DNA of 64,000 nucleotides, taken from NCBI RefSeq assembly GCF_046195335.1, contig NZ_CP176093.1. One strand, given 5' to 3'. Position numbers and translations under genes: made by a program. Position 1 is the first letter of the stretch; every line of letters begins with the position of its first letter. Shown here piece by piece: positions 27,555-37,428 of this stretch. The notes beneath the pieces are model-generated. The model did not search any database and was not told where the DNA came from. It was given only the letters and a program-made list of their open reading frames with translations. The DNA is from Methanospirillum lacunae (GTDB lineage: Archaea > Halobacteriota > Methanomicrobia > Methanomicrobiales > Methanospirillaceae).

Positions 27555-28184
27555 ATGACACTGCCAGTAACTATCAGAACACAAATATTTACCTTGATAC
27601 TTCTCATGCTGATGAGCACCCTGGTGGTATCAGTGTTTGCAGAAGCAGTTACTGGTCAGACCGGAAAAGATCAGGGAAATGTTCCTTCCTCTGATACCTC
27701 CCTCCTTACCAGTTTTGGAGTAACACCTGACGACCAGCAAAAATTCGCACAAAAAGCCAAAGAAATAACGGAAAAAAACAAAGCATCTACCGGTGTGCAA
27801 AAAGCAGCCTTGAATGTCGCCGGGGATTTTGTTGAAAGTTCAATGGAAAAAATAACCACTTCGGATGGAAAACCCTTTGAAGGGGGAACAACCATCAACT
27901 TTACCATCACTGCGGATAACAAAGTTACAGGTACAGTTGATTTCAAATTCATTGAACAGGGATGGACAGTAAAAATTAAAGGAACAGTAACCGGGACATT
28001 AACCCCTTCAACAGGCAAACTGGAAATCCATTCAAACGATGCTACCTTTAAATATGCAGGAAAACAGTATCCAATCATATTGAATGTAAAAGCGCAATAT
28101 AATGGCTCTGGATTTGATGGAACCAAAGATATTGCGATGGCCGGAACTACAGGAACACTAGGGTTTCATGCAACCCCGGTCTAA
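27555..28184 (+). CDS. Secreted beta-rich protein of unknown function
   Basis: 209 aa. Signal peptide (hydrophobic ~9-27, MLMSTLVVSVFAEAV). A helical segment (DDQQKFAQKAKEITEKNKAS) is followed by ~120 residues of regularly alternating Thr/Gly/Val strands (TTINFTITADNKVTGTVDFK), suggesting a beta-sandwich or lipocalin-like body. Strong ribosome-binding site 6 nt before the ATG. Family not recognised. Exported or surface location is inferred from the signal. Confidence 0.7.
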   Translation: MTLPVTIRTQIFTLILLMLMSTLVVSVFAEAVTGQTGKDQGNVPSSDTSLLTSFGVTPDDQQKFAQKAKEITEKNKASTGVQKAALNVAGDFVESSMEKITTSDGKPFEGGTTINFTITADNKVTGTVDFKFIEQGWTVKIKGTVTGTLTPSTGKLEIHSNDATFKYAGKQYPIILNVKAQYNGSGFDGTKDIAMAGTTGTLGFHATPV

Positions 28185-28504
28185 TCTTTTATTCTCTTCC
28201 ATCCTTTCCTTAGTTAATATATGAGAAATTCTTAGTCAATATTGAAACATGATTCCATCCCCTCCACCATCTGAATAAAATCTGTACTCTAAAACGCCCT
28301 CTGGATTTTTCTCATTATTTCACAGGATCTGAAAACCCATCCAGGCCTATATCTCGAGGAGATACAGCAATTCCAGATAAAAATTCCCGGAATGAAAGGA
28401 AATTCCATCTTCTTCATACATACTATTTGCAGAAGATTCATCACCAGTGATATCCAGATATCTACAACGAAGAATATGGAATGCCAGGATAAAGGGAATT
28501 ATTG
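28185..28504. other. Gap without a recognisable gene
   Basis: About 320 bp. T-rich tract just after the previous stop could terminate transcription. Nothing else seen. Confidence 0.4.
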
Positions 28505-29440
28505 ATGGATATAATGCCATACGAGCCCGGATCCATTCACTATCAAAAACCAGATGCCAGATCTCTCATAAAAGCCGGGTACCAACCGGTTGATATGCAT
28601 CTCCATACCCGGTATTCTGACGGGCTGATCAGGATTCCTGATCTTCTCTCATATGCCAGAAGAAATCGGATTGGAGTTGCAATAACCGATCACAACGAGA
28701 TTAAAGGAGCGGTTCAAGCATTCAGATCTCAACATGATCTCCTTGTCATCCCTGGCATTGAACTTGAAACCCGGGAAGGCCCTCACATTCTGATCTATTT
28801 TGATGTTGCCGGTGATCTGGAAGACTTTTTTCATGATCTGAACCGTGAAAAAAGACGACAAAATCCAGAAGTACCTCACAATCTCACCGTATCTGAGTGC
28901 CTCACCCTTGCCAAAGAGTATTCATGCCTCCGGATAGCAGCTCATCCGTTTGGGTATTTTGGGATTAATCGTGGTATACTCAAGTGTGTCGAGAAACATA
29001 TGCTTCCCGGAGTTCTGGAAAATATTGATGGAATCGAGGTTATCTGTGGGGGAATGACCGGCAGCCTGAATCAGAAGGCAATAAGGTATGCACATAGACA
29101 TCCTATTCCATTTACCGGGGGATCAGATGCTCATATCCTGTCAGATGTTGGGAGTGTCCTGACCGGAGCACCCGCTGAAACTGCTGAAGAATTTCTTGCA
29201 GCCATAAGAAAGAGAAAAAACATCGTATGTGGAAAACCCGGGACATTTATCCGAAAAGGAGCAACTGCCGGAGTCATTGCCTGGAGTTTTGTTCCCTATA
29301 CCTGTTCGTTGATTGGGGCACATAGTGCTGCGTATAAACACAGGATTAAGCATATCGTCTCCCGGTATTCGGGAACGTGTAAGAAAAACCGGGAAGTACA
29401 AATGAAAGAAAAAGATAATTCAGAGAAGCGGAGAGAATAG
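28505..29440 (+). CDS. PHP-domain metal-dependent phosphoesterase
   Basis: About 311 aa. PHP motifs in order: DMHLHTRYSDG (metal ligands His-x-His), VAITDHNEIKGA, VIPGIELETREG, IAAHPFG, TGGSDAHILSDVG. This is the TrpH/YciV-like group acting on 5-prime phosphates or phosphodiesters. The C-terminal ~60 residues are basic (KHRIKHIVSRYSGTCKKNRE) and extend past the domain; a hydrophobic stretch (VIAWSFVPYTCSLIGAHSAA) may be a membrane contact. The frame opens with TTG three bases earlier, but ATG 28505 is preferred. An IS element is inserted 264 bp downstream. Confidence 0.85.
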   Translation: MDIMPYEPGSIHYQKPDARSLIKAGYQPVDMHLHTRYSDGLIRIPDLLSYARRNRIGVAITDHNEIKGAVQAFRSQHDLLVIPGIELETREGPHILIYFDVAGDLEDFFHDLNREKRRQNPEVPHNLTVSECLTLAKEYSCLRIAAHPFGYFGINRGILKCVEKHMLPGVLENIDGIEVICGGMTGSLNQKAIRYAHRHPIPFTGGSDAHILSDVGSVLTGAPAETAEEFLAAIRKRKNIVCGKPGTFIRKGATAGVIAWSFVPYTCSLIGAHSAAYKHRIKHIVSRYSGTCKKNREVQMKEKDNSEKRRE

Positions 29441-29703
29441 CCTGATAATTAATCTAAATTTCCTTGTAGCATTTGGAAAAGGCTCCGCCACTTAAAATTC
29501 CGTTGGACTACTCATGATCAAAACCGAGTTACCACAATAATCCAATACTTGTCTGTAGAACTCAAAAATTCTGGGGCCAATACTGATTCAGTACACATAT
29601 TTGGATCATGTGTAAATGGCACAGTTTCAGATGAAAATGAAATATATAGCAGTTATATCCCTGGATTTTTGTGGGCTTGAATTTTCTAAACTGTTTCATC
29701 CCA

Positions 29704-31301
29704 ACTTTGCCACTAACAAAAAATAAATGAGTTCTTAGTGATGTTTGAATCGACCAAAATGCAAACAAAACTAAGAACTAATGAACTTGAGCCAAATGAA
29801 AATATATCCTTTCCTATCGGTACCATTTTCCTCGTTGATAGGCTGTATGAAGTCCTGAACTTTATCGATATCTTCGGGAAACACAAGACAAGAGGTATCG
29901 ATATCAATAATCTACTTAGAGCCCTCATCAGTTACAAATTAACGGATAACTTCAGCATTAAAAGAGCTCACGAGTGGATCAACCGGCCAGAGGTGCTTGC
30001 AGAATTTTCCCTCCCTCCCTTCAGCGAAAGAACACTTTACCGGGTTCTTGAAATCCTTGGTGCTAATCGGGGTGTAATCATCTCTGACATCCAGGATGTC
30101 CTATTTTTGAGGTATTATTTTGAGCACACTAACGCCAACATGGACTGGACCAGTATAGTCCTTCATGGTAATGAAGCCCATCTTGGAAAGTATGGGTACA
30201 GTCGGGATCATCGACCCGATAAAAAACAGATTACCGTTGGCGTTACAGAACTTTCCGACCCAATCAATATCCCAATTGGAATGACAATTGAACCTGGTAA
30301 TCTCAATGATCAGACCCACTTCAAGAAGACATATCGGCAATCACGGAACCGGTTGAGGGAGGGTTCTCTGGTGATATTCGATAAAGGAGCGAACAGTGTC
30401 ATCAATACCCAGATGATACGTGCAGATAATCTCCAGTATATCACCGGAAAGAAACTCAACAAGAGCGATGACAAGATAATTGCTGAATTTGAAGCCTATA
30501 ATCCTCAGATTATTAATAAAGAGTCAGGGATTTACGGAATTAAAATTGAGAAGCCGAATAGTACTAACTATCTCTACTTCTCAGAAAAGCTTCAGAAAGA
30601 ACAGTTAGAATCCAGAGCCCGAAAAGTCATCAGGGAGATAAAAGAAGCAAAGGCCATCCAGGATAGTATAGACAAGAATAAGGCTCTTCCAAAACGATTC
30701 AGGATAAATAATCTTCTTGTGGATGTAGACTACTCCATCCAGACAAAACTGATTGAACTCTCCGAAGATGATGCCGTTAAGCTTCTTGAAGAAAAGTTCA
30801 TCACAGGGAGAGAGGGATTCTTCTGCCTGAAATCGAGTAAGAATTTGACACTTACTGAAGCCCTTCTGACATATCGGAAAAAAGACTCAATTGAGAAGAT
30901 ATTCAATTCTCTCAAAAATGAGATCGAGATCAAACCATTACGTGTATGGACCGATAACAGTATTTACGGGGCGTTAATTATCGGATTTATTTCGCAGATA
31001 CTTGTCTCGCTGATCAGATTTGAGATACCAGAACTGAAGCACACGTCAACAAAATTCATCAAAACCGCATTATCGAATTTGACAGTTACGGTTGATTCCT
31101 GGATGAGGAAGACAAAAAGGTTCATTCACTCCAATTTTGATGCCATCAACACGGTTATTTTGGACCATAATTGGGTGGTTACATGAAGTTTTGAGGAAAA
31201 AACCTTCAACTGTCAAATACAGTTACCAGATGAAATTTGGGTCAAATTTGATCGTGTTAGTGGATGAGCTCATTGAGACTTGAAAGTCAAAGTGGCAAAG
31301 T
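29704..31301 (+). mobile_element. IS1634-family (IS4 superfamily) insertion sequence
   Basis: 1598 bp bounded by perfect 11-bp terminal inverted repeats: ACTTTGCCACT (29704-29714) and AGTGGCAAAGT (31291-31301). It encloses a single transposase gene that starts 34 bp from the left end and ends 105 bp from the right end. No target duplication could be recognised: flanks are TCATCCCA and CAGGTTTC. The ends may be imprecise by a few bases, or the duplication has decayed. Confidence 0.8.
29738..31186 (+). CDS. IS1634-type transposase
   Basis: 482 aa DDE transposase. N-terminal DNA-binding part (~1-110), then the RNase-H-like core: first Asp region around MDWTSIVLHG (~134-143), second Asp in LVIFDKGANSVI (~217), and the C-terminal YRKKDSIEKIFNSLKNEIEI block, the Y-x-x-x-x-IE signature of the IS4/IS1634 superfamily. 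The frame is uninterrupted and full-length, so the element may be active. Codon choice resembles the neighbours. Confidence 0.92.
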   Translation: MMFESTKMQTKLRTNELEPNENISFPIGTIFLVDRLYEVLNFIDIFGKHKTRGIDINNLLRALISYKLTDNFSIKRAHEWINRPEVLAEFSLPPFSERTLYRVLEILGANRGVIISDIQDVLFLRYYFEHTNANMDWTSIVLHGNEAHLGKYGYSRDHRPDKKQITVGVTELSDPINIPIGMTIEPGNLNDQTHFKKTYRQSRNRLREGSLVIFDKGANSVINTQMIRADNLQYITGKKLNKSDDKIIAEFEAYNPQIINKESGIYGIKIEKPNSTNYLYFSEKLQKEQLESRARKVIREIKEAKAIQDSIDKNKALPKRFRINNLLVDVDYSIQTKLIELSEDDAVKLLEEKFITGREGFFCLKSSKNLTLTEALLTYRKKDSIEKIFNSLKNEIEIKPLRVWTDNSIYGALIIGFISQILVSLIRFEIPELKHTSTKFIKTALSNLTVTVDSWMRKTKRFIHSNFDAINTVILDHNWVVT

Positions 31302-31907
31302 CAGGTTTCATCTCTGGGATTAACACGTATCAGTGCAATCCCAATACCACGTATCAATAGACATAATCCCTATCAACCTGATGAATTCGATCATGAGTAA
31401 TCTATCTGAATAGATTTTATTCGTCAGATAATCGAGATAACGATCCCCCAGAACCGGTATCCATCTAAGTCTGGAAAAGCATACATTTCCATGTTTTTTT
31501 GGGCAAAAAAACTGAAGAGTTAGAAAAACGGAAAAAATGAATTAATGTACATTTGGGATATCAGTTATTTGAATCTCCCATCCTTCCTCCCTTATTGATT
31601 ATCAGGTTCATCGATACGAATGGTCATGGATATCACCCCATATCTGCATTTTTCCGCCTGATTCCAGATGATACGGTTTCTGGTGCGGTTACCAGAGCTG
31701 GAAAAGCAGACAAGCTGCTTTCTAATTAACCCTCCTACTCCTTTCTCACACGATAAATTACAAATCCGAAACTTTTGAGAGTTAAGTAAGATTCAAAAAA
31801 TAGTGAAGCAAAAGGAATATAAAATCAAATTTTTGGTTGGTGTATTATGTCCTCCGAACATTATTTGGGCAACGTAAATTTTGTATTCTAATACACACTT
31901 TTAAATT
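31302..31907. other. Spacer with a coding-like fragment near 31590-31729
   Basis: The plus strand reads LLIIRFIDTNGHGYHPISAF, then FRLIPDDTVSGAVTRAGKAD and KLLSN-stop at 31729. It has protein-like composition and no start, so it may be the 3-prime end of a deleted gene. I cannot name the family. The remainder is featureless. Confidence 0.3.
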
Positions 31908-32098
31908 ATCATTTGAATGATGTACAACTAACATATCTCTCTTCGATTTTTCTGATGAGAGATGGGGGATACGATGGGTGCAATAAACAGTAAAAGAAGG
32001 TCGGAAATCAATAAGATTTCGCTGATGGAGAAAAATGGGAAGTTTTTCTTGCATAATTATTATATCCGGAATATCAGTCCATTGACCAAAGGTGTATA
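31908..32098 (+). promoter_or_regulatory. Conserved structured leader, copy 1
   Basis: Starts with the perfect inverted repeat ATCATT-TG-AATGAT (31908-31921), followed by the hairpin ATCTCTC (31935-31941) / GAGAGAT (31957-31963) and the block ATACGATGGGT. It ends at the start codon at 32099. The same elements recur in the same order and at the same distance (190-191 nt) before the paralogue at 34990. Either a duplicated promoter with operator or a regulatory 5-prime UTR. Confidence 0.6.
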
Positions 32099-34540
32099 AT
32101 GTCCGAAAATTCTGGATTAATTCCAAAATTTCTCGTTTGCCTGCTTATTCTTCTGACAGCCGTGACTATTGTGTGTACTGCTGAGACAAACATCAAATAT
32201 TCTGTATTTAATGATAGTAAACTGAATACTTCTCTGACACATCTCCCTGATACTAAAAATTTTACACTTCCTGCACCACCGGTAAACATCAGCGAGATCA
32301 AGAAGACACATACTGTAGTAAAGGACACTAGTGGATTTGTTTCAAGTTTGGCATTTGTTGATACCGATATGAAAACGATGGGAAATGTTGTCCTGGTCCC
32401 CATCACACCGACACCTGAAGGAAGTGGATATTATTACTTCAATACAACCGGACATGATCAGAGTTATTACATCTATTCTTCCGGGACCTACACATTACAG
32501 GATGGGTTCTCAACAGGAAACAACTCGGCAATTTATATCGGTGCTTCTGATGTAGTGCTTGAGGGCAATGCCCAGACGATCACCGGTGACACTACAAATG
32601 TGGGTATCGCCATCAGTTCTGATGAGAGTAATGCAACAGTCAGGAACTTTGCCGGAATTGAAAAATTCTCTAACGGAATTGCTTCTAATGCTGATAATGT
32701 ATCAATTGTAAATAATTCAATATATGATAATTATTTCAGCGGTGTTTATTCATTAGGTTCTCATTTCTCCATGCAACAAACTGTTTTAAAGAATTGTAGT
32801 TCTGTGGGAGTTTATGTATATGGCACTGATATAACACTGACAGACAATTTTTTGAATAACAATCAGGGTTATGGTGTCTATGGGTATGCAGATAACGTAA
32901 CTCTTGAGAGAAATTCAATCAATAATAATGCCTATGGTGTAACCTGTATCAGAGATAATCTTGTATGTAAGGAAAATACTATTACAAATAATCGATTCTA
33001 TGGTATCGGAATAGAAAGTGAAGGAGCTTTAATAATTGGCAATATCATAAGCCAGAACGGTGACAACCTTTTCACAGCCAGAGATAATGTCACAGTAAAA
33101 AGCAATACAATCTCCTCATCATCTGATGATTATGGTTATGGTATCCATGGATATGGTAGAAATACAACATATTCAGAAAATACTGTAAATAATAATGGAT
33201 ATGGTATTATATCATCTAATAGTGACTGTAAGGCAATTAACAACAGAGTTTATTCAAATAATATCTATGGTATCGCTCTAGAAGGAAATAACGAAACTAT
33301 ATCAGATAATATCATCAGGGATACTGTTCTCTATGGACTGGCATGTTATGGCGAAAATTCTACAGTCTATAATAATATAATCACGAATGCCACATTTGGA
33401 GTTGGAATCGTTGATCATTATAATTCATCCGTAATTGGAAATCAGATTAATAGTACAAGCCGGTTTGGTCTTTTAATCCTGGATTATTATGGTACCACTG
33501 AAGGATTAGGAGAAATTTACAATAACTACTTTGGAAGCGATATCAACATCGGAGGATACGGAAATTTCAGTAATTATTCATATACCTGGACAAATCCTGC
33601 TGGTCCACAACGTGGAACAAATGTTGTTGGAGGGCCGTTTATTGCAGGTAATTACTGGAGTAACCCATCTGGAACAGGGTGGTCAGACCAGAAGACGCCC
33701 AATGTATCTGGATATACAACAACCCCTTACGAAGTAGTCACTGGAATGAACGATACTGCACCCCTTGTGCCTCAAAAATCTGTAATCATCAATGCAACAG
33801 CAAATAACTGGGGTGTCATTGTCCCTGGAGGGAACAGTTCATACCGGTCCTACACGAATCAGACCTTTATTGCTCAGCCAAAACCTGGTGCAGAAATTAC
33901 TGATGTGGTTGTTGATTCCACATCACAAGGAAATGTCACGAACTGGACCTTTACTCAGCTGACTGAAGATCATGAGATCCTGGCAATAGGGAATGCAACA
34001 CCAGGACAGGTTCATGCAATCTTTAATGCTTCAAAACGGTATGGAAAGAGTCCGCTGACTGTCTTGTTCTCATCTGAGCAGTCACTCGGTTCACCAACCT
34101 CATGGTACTGGCAGTTTGGAGATGGAATAACGAATACAACACAGAATCCGGTCCATACATACGTAACTCCCGGAGTATACTCTGTAACTCTGCAGGCTCT
34201 GAATGGCCAGACCGGAGGCTATGCAGTCTGGAATAACTACATCACTGTTACTGACGGACCAGTTCCGGAGCCTACTCCAACTCCTGTTCCGGGAAAGATT
34301 ATTGCACAGTTCTCAGCATATCCGACAACCGGAAATGCACCACTCACTGTAGATTTCAAGGATATGAGTTCAGGAAACCCGACTTCCTGGTTCTGGGACT
34401 TCGGAGATGGAGCACAGGTAACACTGCAGAACCCATCACATACGTACACAACAAAAGGTACCTATCCGGTCACATTGTCTCTAAAAAATGCGAATTATGG
34501 AGGTAGTTTGAGAATCTCTAATGCAATAACCGTAACATAA
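32099..34540 (+). CDS. Surface protein: right-handed beta-helix plus two PKD domains
   Basis: 813 aa. Signal peptide at ~8-28 (FLVCLLILLTAVTIVCTAET). Residues ~130-470 contain many NosD-type repeats (units like DNYFSGVYSLGSHFS, ENTITNNRFYGIG), predicted to coil into a right-handed parallel beta-helix. A linker with YTNQTFIAQPKPGAEI follows, then two PKD domains: SPTSWYWQFGDG-type (~665-720) and NPTSWFWDFGDG-type (~755-805), separated by a Pro/Thr hinge (PEPTPTPVPGK). Very high Asn content and many sequons suggest heavy glycosylation. No PGF-CTERM or TM anchor at the C-terminus (ends ISNAITVT). Likely a secreted or sheath/surface-associated adhesin. Tandem paralogue of the gene at 34990. Confidence 0.9.
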   Translation: MSENSGLIPKFLVCLLILLTAVTIVCTAETNIKYSVFNDSKLNTSLTHLPDTKNFTLPAPPVNISEIKKTHTVVKDTSGFVSSLAFVDTDMKTMGNVVLVPITPTPEGSGYYYFNTTGHDQSYYIYSSGTYTLQDGFSTGNNSAIYIGASDVVLEGNAQTITGDTTNVGIAISSDESNATVRNFAGIEKFSNGIASNADNVSIVNNSIYDNYFSGVYSLGSHFSMQQTVLKNCSSVGVYVYGTDITLTDNFLNNNQGYGVYGYADNVTLERNSINNNAYGVTCIRDNLVCKENTITNNRFYGIGIESEGALIIGNIISQNGDNLFTARDNVTVKSNTISSSSDDYGYGIHGYGRNTTYSENTVNNNGYGIISSNSDCKAINNRVYSNNIYGIALEGNNETISDNIIRDTVLYGLACYGENSTVYNNIITNATFGVGIVDHYNSSVIGNQINSTSRFGLLILDYYGTTEGLGEIYNNYFGSDINIGGYGNFSNYSYTWTNPAGPQRGTNVVGGPFIAGNYWSNPSGTGWSDQKTPNVSGYTTTPYEVVTGMNDTAPLVPQKSVIINATANNWGVIVPGGNSSYRSYTNQTFIAQPKPGAEITDVVVDSTSQGNVTNWTFTQLTEDHEILAIGNATPGQVHAIFNASKRYGKSPLTVLFSSEQSLGSPTSWYWQFGDGITNTTQNPVHTYVTPGVYSVTLQALNGQTGGYAVWNNYITVTDGPVPEPTPTPVPGKIIAQFSAYPTTGNAPLTVDFKDMSSGNPTSWFWDFGDGAQVTLQNPSHTYTTKGTYPVTLSLKNANYGGSLRISNAITVT

Positions 34541-34548
34541 ATATTATA

Positions 34549-34572
34549 TTACTTTTTTTCTCTTTTTCCTAA
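34549..34572 (+). terminator. Oligo-T terminator
   Basis: ACTTTTTTTCTCTTTTTCC directly after the first beta-helix gene, typical of archaeal T-run termination. A shorter run follows the paralogue (37438-37448). Confidence 0.5.
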
Positions 34573-34799
34573 TGCGGAATGCCCTCATACCAGTACCTTT
34601 CAATTAATCTTCCTGATCCGTATGGTGTCCTTCATTTCTGCCATTATTATATGAGCACATATAAAAAAATTATCAATAAAAAGTGTAACCATCGCAATAT
34701 GGAAGAACACCACAAATTAAATTTAAGAGGTTCGTAATTTTTATTACCTTATGTGAATATATTTCGCGATGTGAGGTTATAATGGCATACTTTTATATT

Positions 34800-34989
34800 A
34801 TCATTTGAATGATATACAAATAACATATCTCTCGTCGATTTTTCTGATGAGGGATGAGGGATACGATGGGTTTAATAAACTGTGATAGACGGCAGGAAAT
34901 CAGTCTGATTTCAATGATTGATCTTTGTGGTGAGTTCCTCTTGCATATTAGTAATCTTATGAAGATAAGACCATTGACCAAGGTGGATA
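34800..34989 (+). promoter_or_regulatory. Conserved structured leader, copy 2
   Basis: Same order as copy 1: ATCATT-TG-AATGAT (34800-34813); hairpin ATCTCTC (34827-34833) / GAGGGAT (34849-34855), in which the single change leaves a G-U pair; then ATACGATGGGT and CCATTGACCAA before the start. Between these blocks the two leaders have diverged, so the repeat and hairpin appear selectively kept. The 260 bp before it (34541-34799) show nothing else. Confidence 0.6.
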
Positions 34990-37428
34990 ATGTTTAACAA
35001 TTCTGGCTTAATTCCGAAAACGTTCATATGTTTGCTTGTTCTTCTAGGAACTGTAACTATTTCGTGTTTAGCAGATTCAGGTAATAATTCACCATTAATC
35101 GATAATAAACTGAATAATTCTCTCCCAAATTTTCCTGAATTTGAGAATATTACGCTTCCTGCACCCCCGGAAAATATCAGTGATGTCAATAAGGCACACA
35201 TTGCAGGAGATGAAACTCAAGGGCTTGTTTCAGGTTTGGTGTCCTCAGAAGGTGGAATTCAAACGATGGGAAATGTTGTCCTGGTCCCTATCACACCGAC
35301 ACCTGAAGGTAGTGGATATTATTACTTCAATGCAACCGGAAACGACCAGAGTTATTACATCTATTCTTCCGGGACCTACACATTACAGGATGGGTTCTCA
35401 ACTGGAAACAGCACGGCAATTTATATTGGGGCCTCTGATGTAGTGCTTGAAGGCAATGCCCAGAAGATTACCGGAAACGCTACAAATACAGGTATCACAA
35501 TAAGGTCTGAAGAGAACAATACGACAGTCAGGAATTTTGCCGGAGTTGAGAAATTCTATACCGGTATTAACTCCACAGGAAATCAGGTATCACTCATAAA
35601 TAACTCAATGTGTGACAACTATTTCACTGGTGCCATCTTATCAGGCTCAAATATCTCAATTGAAAAGAACATCCTGAAGAATAATAGTCAGAGTGGTATA
35701 TACCTCTCTGGTACGGATGCAATTCTTACTGATAATGTATTAAATAACAATCAGGAGTATGGTTGCTATGCTGTTGTTGATAACATAAGCATCAAGAAAA
35801 ATTCATTTAACAATAATTATAATGGAGGTATATTTGAGGGAAATAATATCACCATAAATGAAAATACTGCAATAAATAATTTAGATTATGGTATTGGGAT
35901 AGGGGGTTCTGGAATAGAGTGTATTGGCAATATAATAAGCCAGAATAACTATAACATTTTTTTAGTTGCAGATAATGCTACAATAAAAAGCAATACTCTC
36001 TCATCTTCAAATAACAATGGATTTGGAATCCTTGCGATGGGAGAAAATGGAACTTTTTCAGAAAATACCATAAATAATCATGCATATGGCATTTTAGCAT
36101 ATGAAGACAACTGTAATGTGAGAAACAATAGAGTATATTCTAATACCTTTTTTGGTATAGTCATACAAGGAGAGAATACAACTGTATCAGATAATATCAT
36201 CCGTGATACTACTCTCAATGGATTAGTATGCCACGGGAATAACTCCAGTATTGATAATAACATAATAACGAATGCAACAGTTGGAGTTGGAATCCTGGAT
36301 AATTATGTTACATCAATATGTGGAAACCAGATCAACAGTACAAGTCAATCCGGTGTTCAAATTGGTTCTTCTTATGGGAGGAGTAATGAGGGAATAAGAA
36401 AAATTTATAACAATTACTTTGGAAGTGACACCAATATCGGTGGGGGTGGAAACCTCAGTAAATACTCATTCTTATGGACGAATCCGGATGGTCCACAACT
36501 TGGAACAAATGTTATTGGAGGGCCGTTTATTGCAGGTAATTACTGGAGTAACCCTTCCGGAACCGGATGGTCAGATCAGCAGACTCCTAATGTATCAGGA
36601 TATACAACAATCCCTTACAATTTACTCACTGGAATAAACGATACTGCACCCCTCGTACCTCAAAAAACTGTAACAATCAATGCAACTGCAAATAACTGGG
36701 GTATCATTGTCCCAGGAGGGAACAGTTCATACCGGTCCTATACGAACCAGACCTTTATTACTCAGGCAAAACCTGGCGCAGAAATCAGCGATGTGGTTGT
36801 TGATTCACAATCAAAAGGAAATGTTACCAACTGGACCTTTACTCAACTGACTGAAGATCACGAGATCCAGGCAATAGGGAATGCAACGCCCGGGCAGGTT
36901 CATGCAATCTTTAATGCTTCAACACGGTATGGACAGAGTCCTCTGACTGTCTCGTTCTCATCGGAACAGTCACTCGGTTCACCAACCTCGTGGTACTGGC
37001 AGTTTGGAGATGGAATTTCCAATACAACACAGAATCCAATCCATACGTACACAACTCCCGGAGTGTATTCTGTAACTCTCCGTGCCTTGAATAACCAGAC
37101 CGGAGGCTATGCGGTATGGAATAACTATATTACTGTCACTGACGGACCAGTTCCGGAGCCTACCCCGACTCCTGTTCCGGGAAAGATTATTGCACAGTTT
37201 TCAGCCTATCCGACAACCGGAAATGCACCACTCACTGTTGATTTCAGGGATATGAGTTCAGGAAATCCGACATCATGGACCTGGGACTTTGGAGATGGGG
37301 CACAGTCATCAATACAGAACCCGTCACATGTGTATACTGTAGTAGGTACCTACTCGGTTACATTATCTCTTAAAAATGCAAACTATGGTGGTAGCCTGAG
37401 AATCTCGAATGCAATAACAGTAACATAA
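34990..37428 (+). CDS. Surface protein: right-handed beta-helix plus two PKD domains (paralogue)
   Basis: 812 aa, same architecture as the 32099 gene: signal peptide, NosD-like beta-helix repeats (~130-470), YTNQTFITQAKPGAEI linker, PKD 1 (SPTSWYWQFGDG) and PKD 2 (NPTSWTWDFGDG) with the same PEPTPTPVPGK hinge. The flanking portions (before residue 175 and after residue 500) are almost identical to the neighbour, while the central helix repeats differ strongly. That pattern suggests diversifying change or reassortment of the exposed helix face. No membrane or sorting signal at the C-terminus. Confidence 0.9.
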   Translation: MFNNSGLIPKTFICLLVLLGTVTISCLADSGNNSPLIDNKLNNSLPNFPEFENITLPAPPENISDVNKAHIAGDETQGLVSGLVSSEGGIQTMGNVVLVPITPTPEGSGYYYFNATGNDQSYYIYSSGTYTLQDGFSTGNSTAIYIGASDVVLEGNAQKITGNATNTGITIRSEENNTTVRNFAGVEKFYTGINSTGNQVSLINNSMCDNYFTGAILSGSNISIEKNILKNNSQSGIYLSGTDAILTDNVLNNNQEYGCYAVVDNISIKKNSFNNNYNGGIFEGNNITINENTAINNLDYGIGIGGSGIECIGNIISQNNYNIFLVADNATIKSNTLSSSNNNGFGILAMGENGTFSENTINNHAYGILAYEDNCNVRNNRVYSNTFFGIVIQGENTTVSDNIIRDTTLNGLVCHGNNSSIDNNIITNATVGVGILDNYVTSICGNQINSTSQSGVQIGSSYGRSNEGIRKIYNNYFGSDTNIGGGGNLSKYSFLWTNPDGPQLGTNVIGGPFIAGNYWSNPSGTGWSDQQTPNVSGYTTIPYNLLTGINDTAPLVPQKTVTINATANNWGIIVPGGNSSYRSYTNQTFITQAKPGAEISDVVVDSQSKGNVTNWTFTQLTEDHEIQAIGNATPGQVHAIFNASTRYGQSPLTVSFSSEQSLGSPTSWYWQFGDGISNTTQNPIHTYTTPGVYSVTLRALNNQTGGYAVWNNYITVTDGPVPEPTPTPVPGKIIAQFSAYPTTGNAPLTVDFRDMSSGNPTSWTWDFGDGAQSSIQNPSHVYTVVGTYSVTLSLKNANYGGSLRISNAITVT

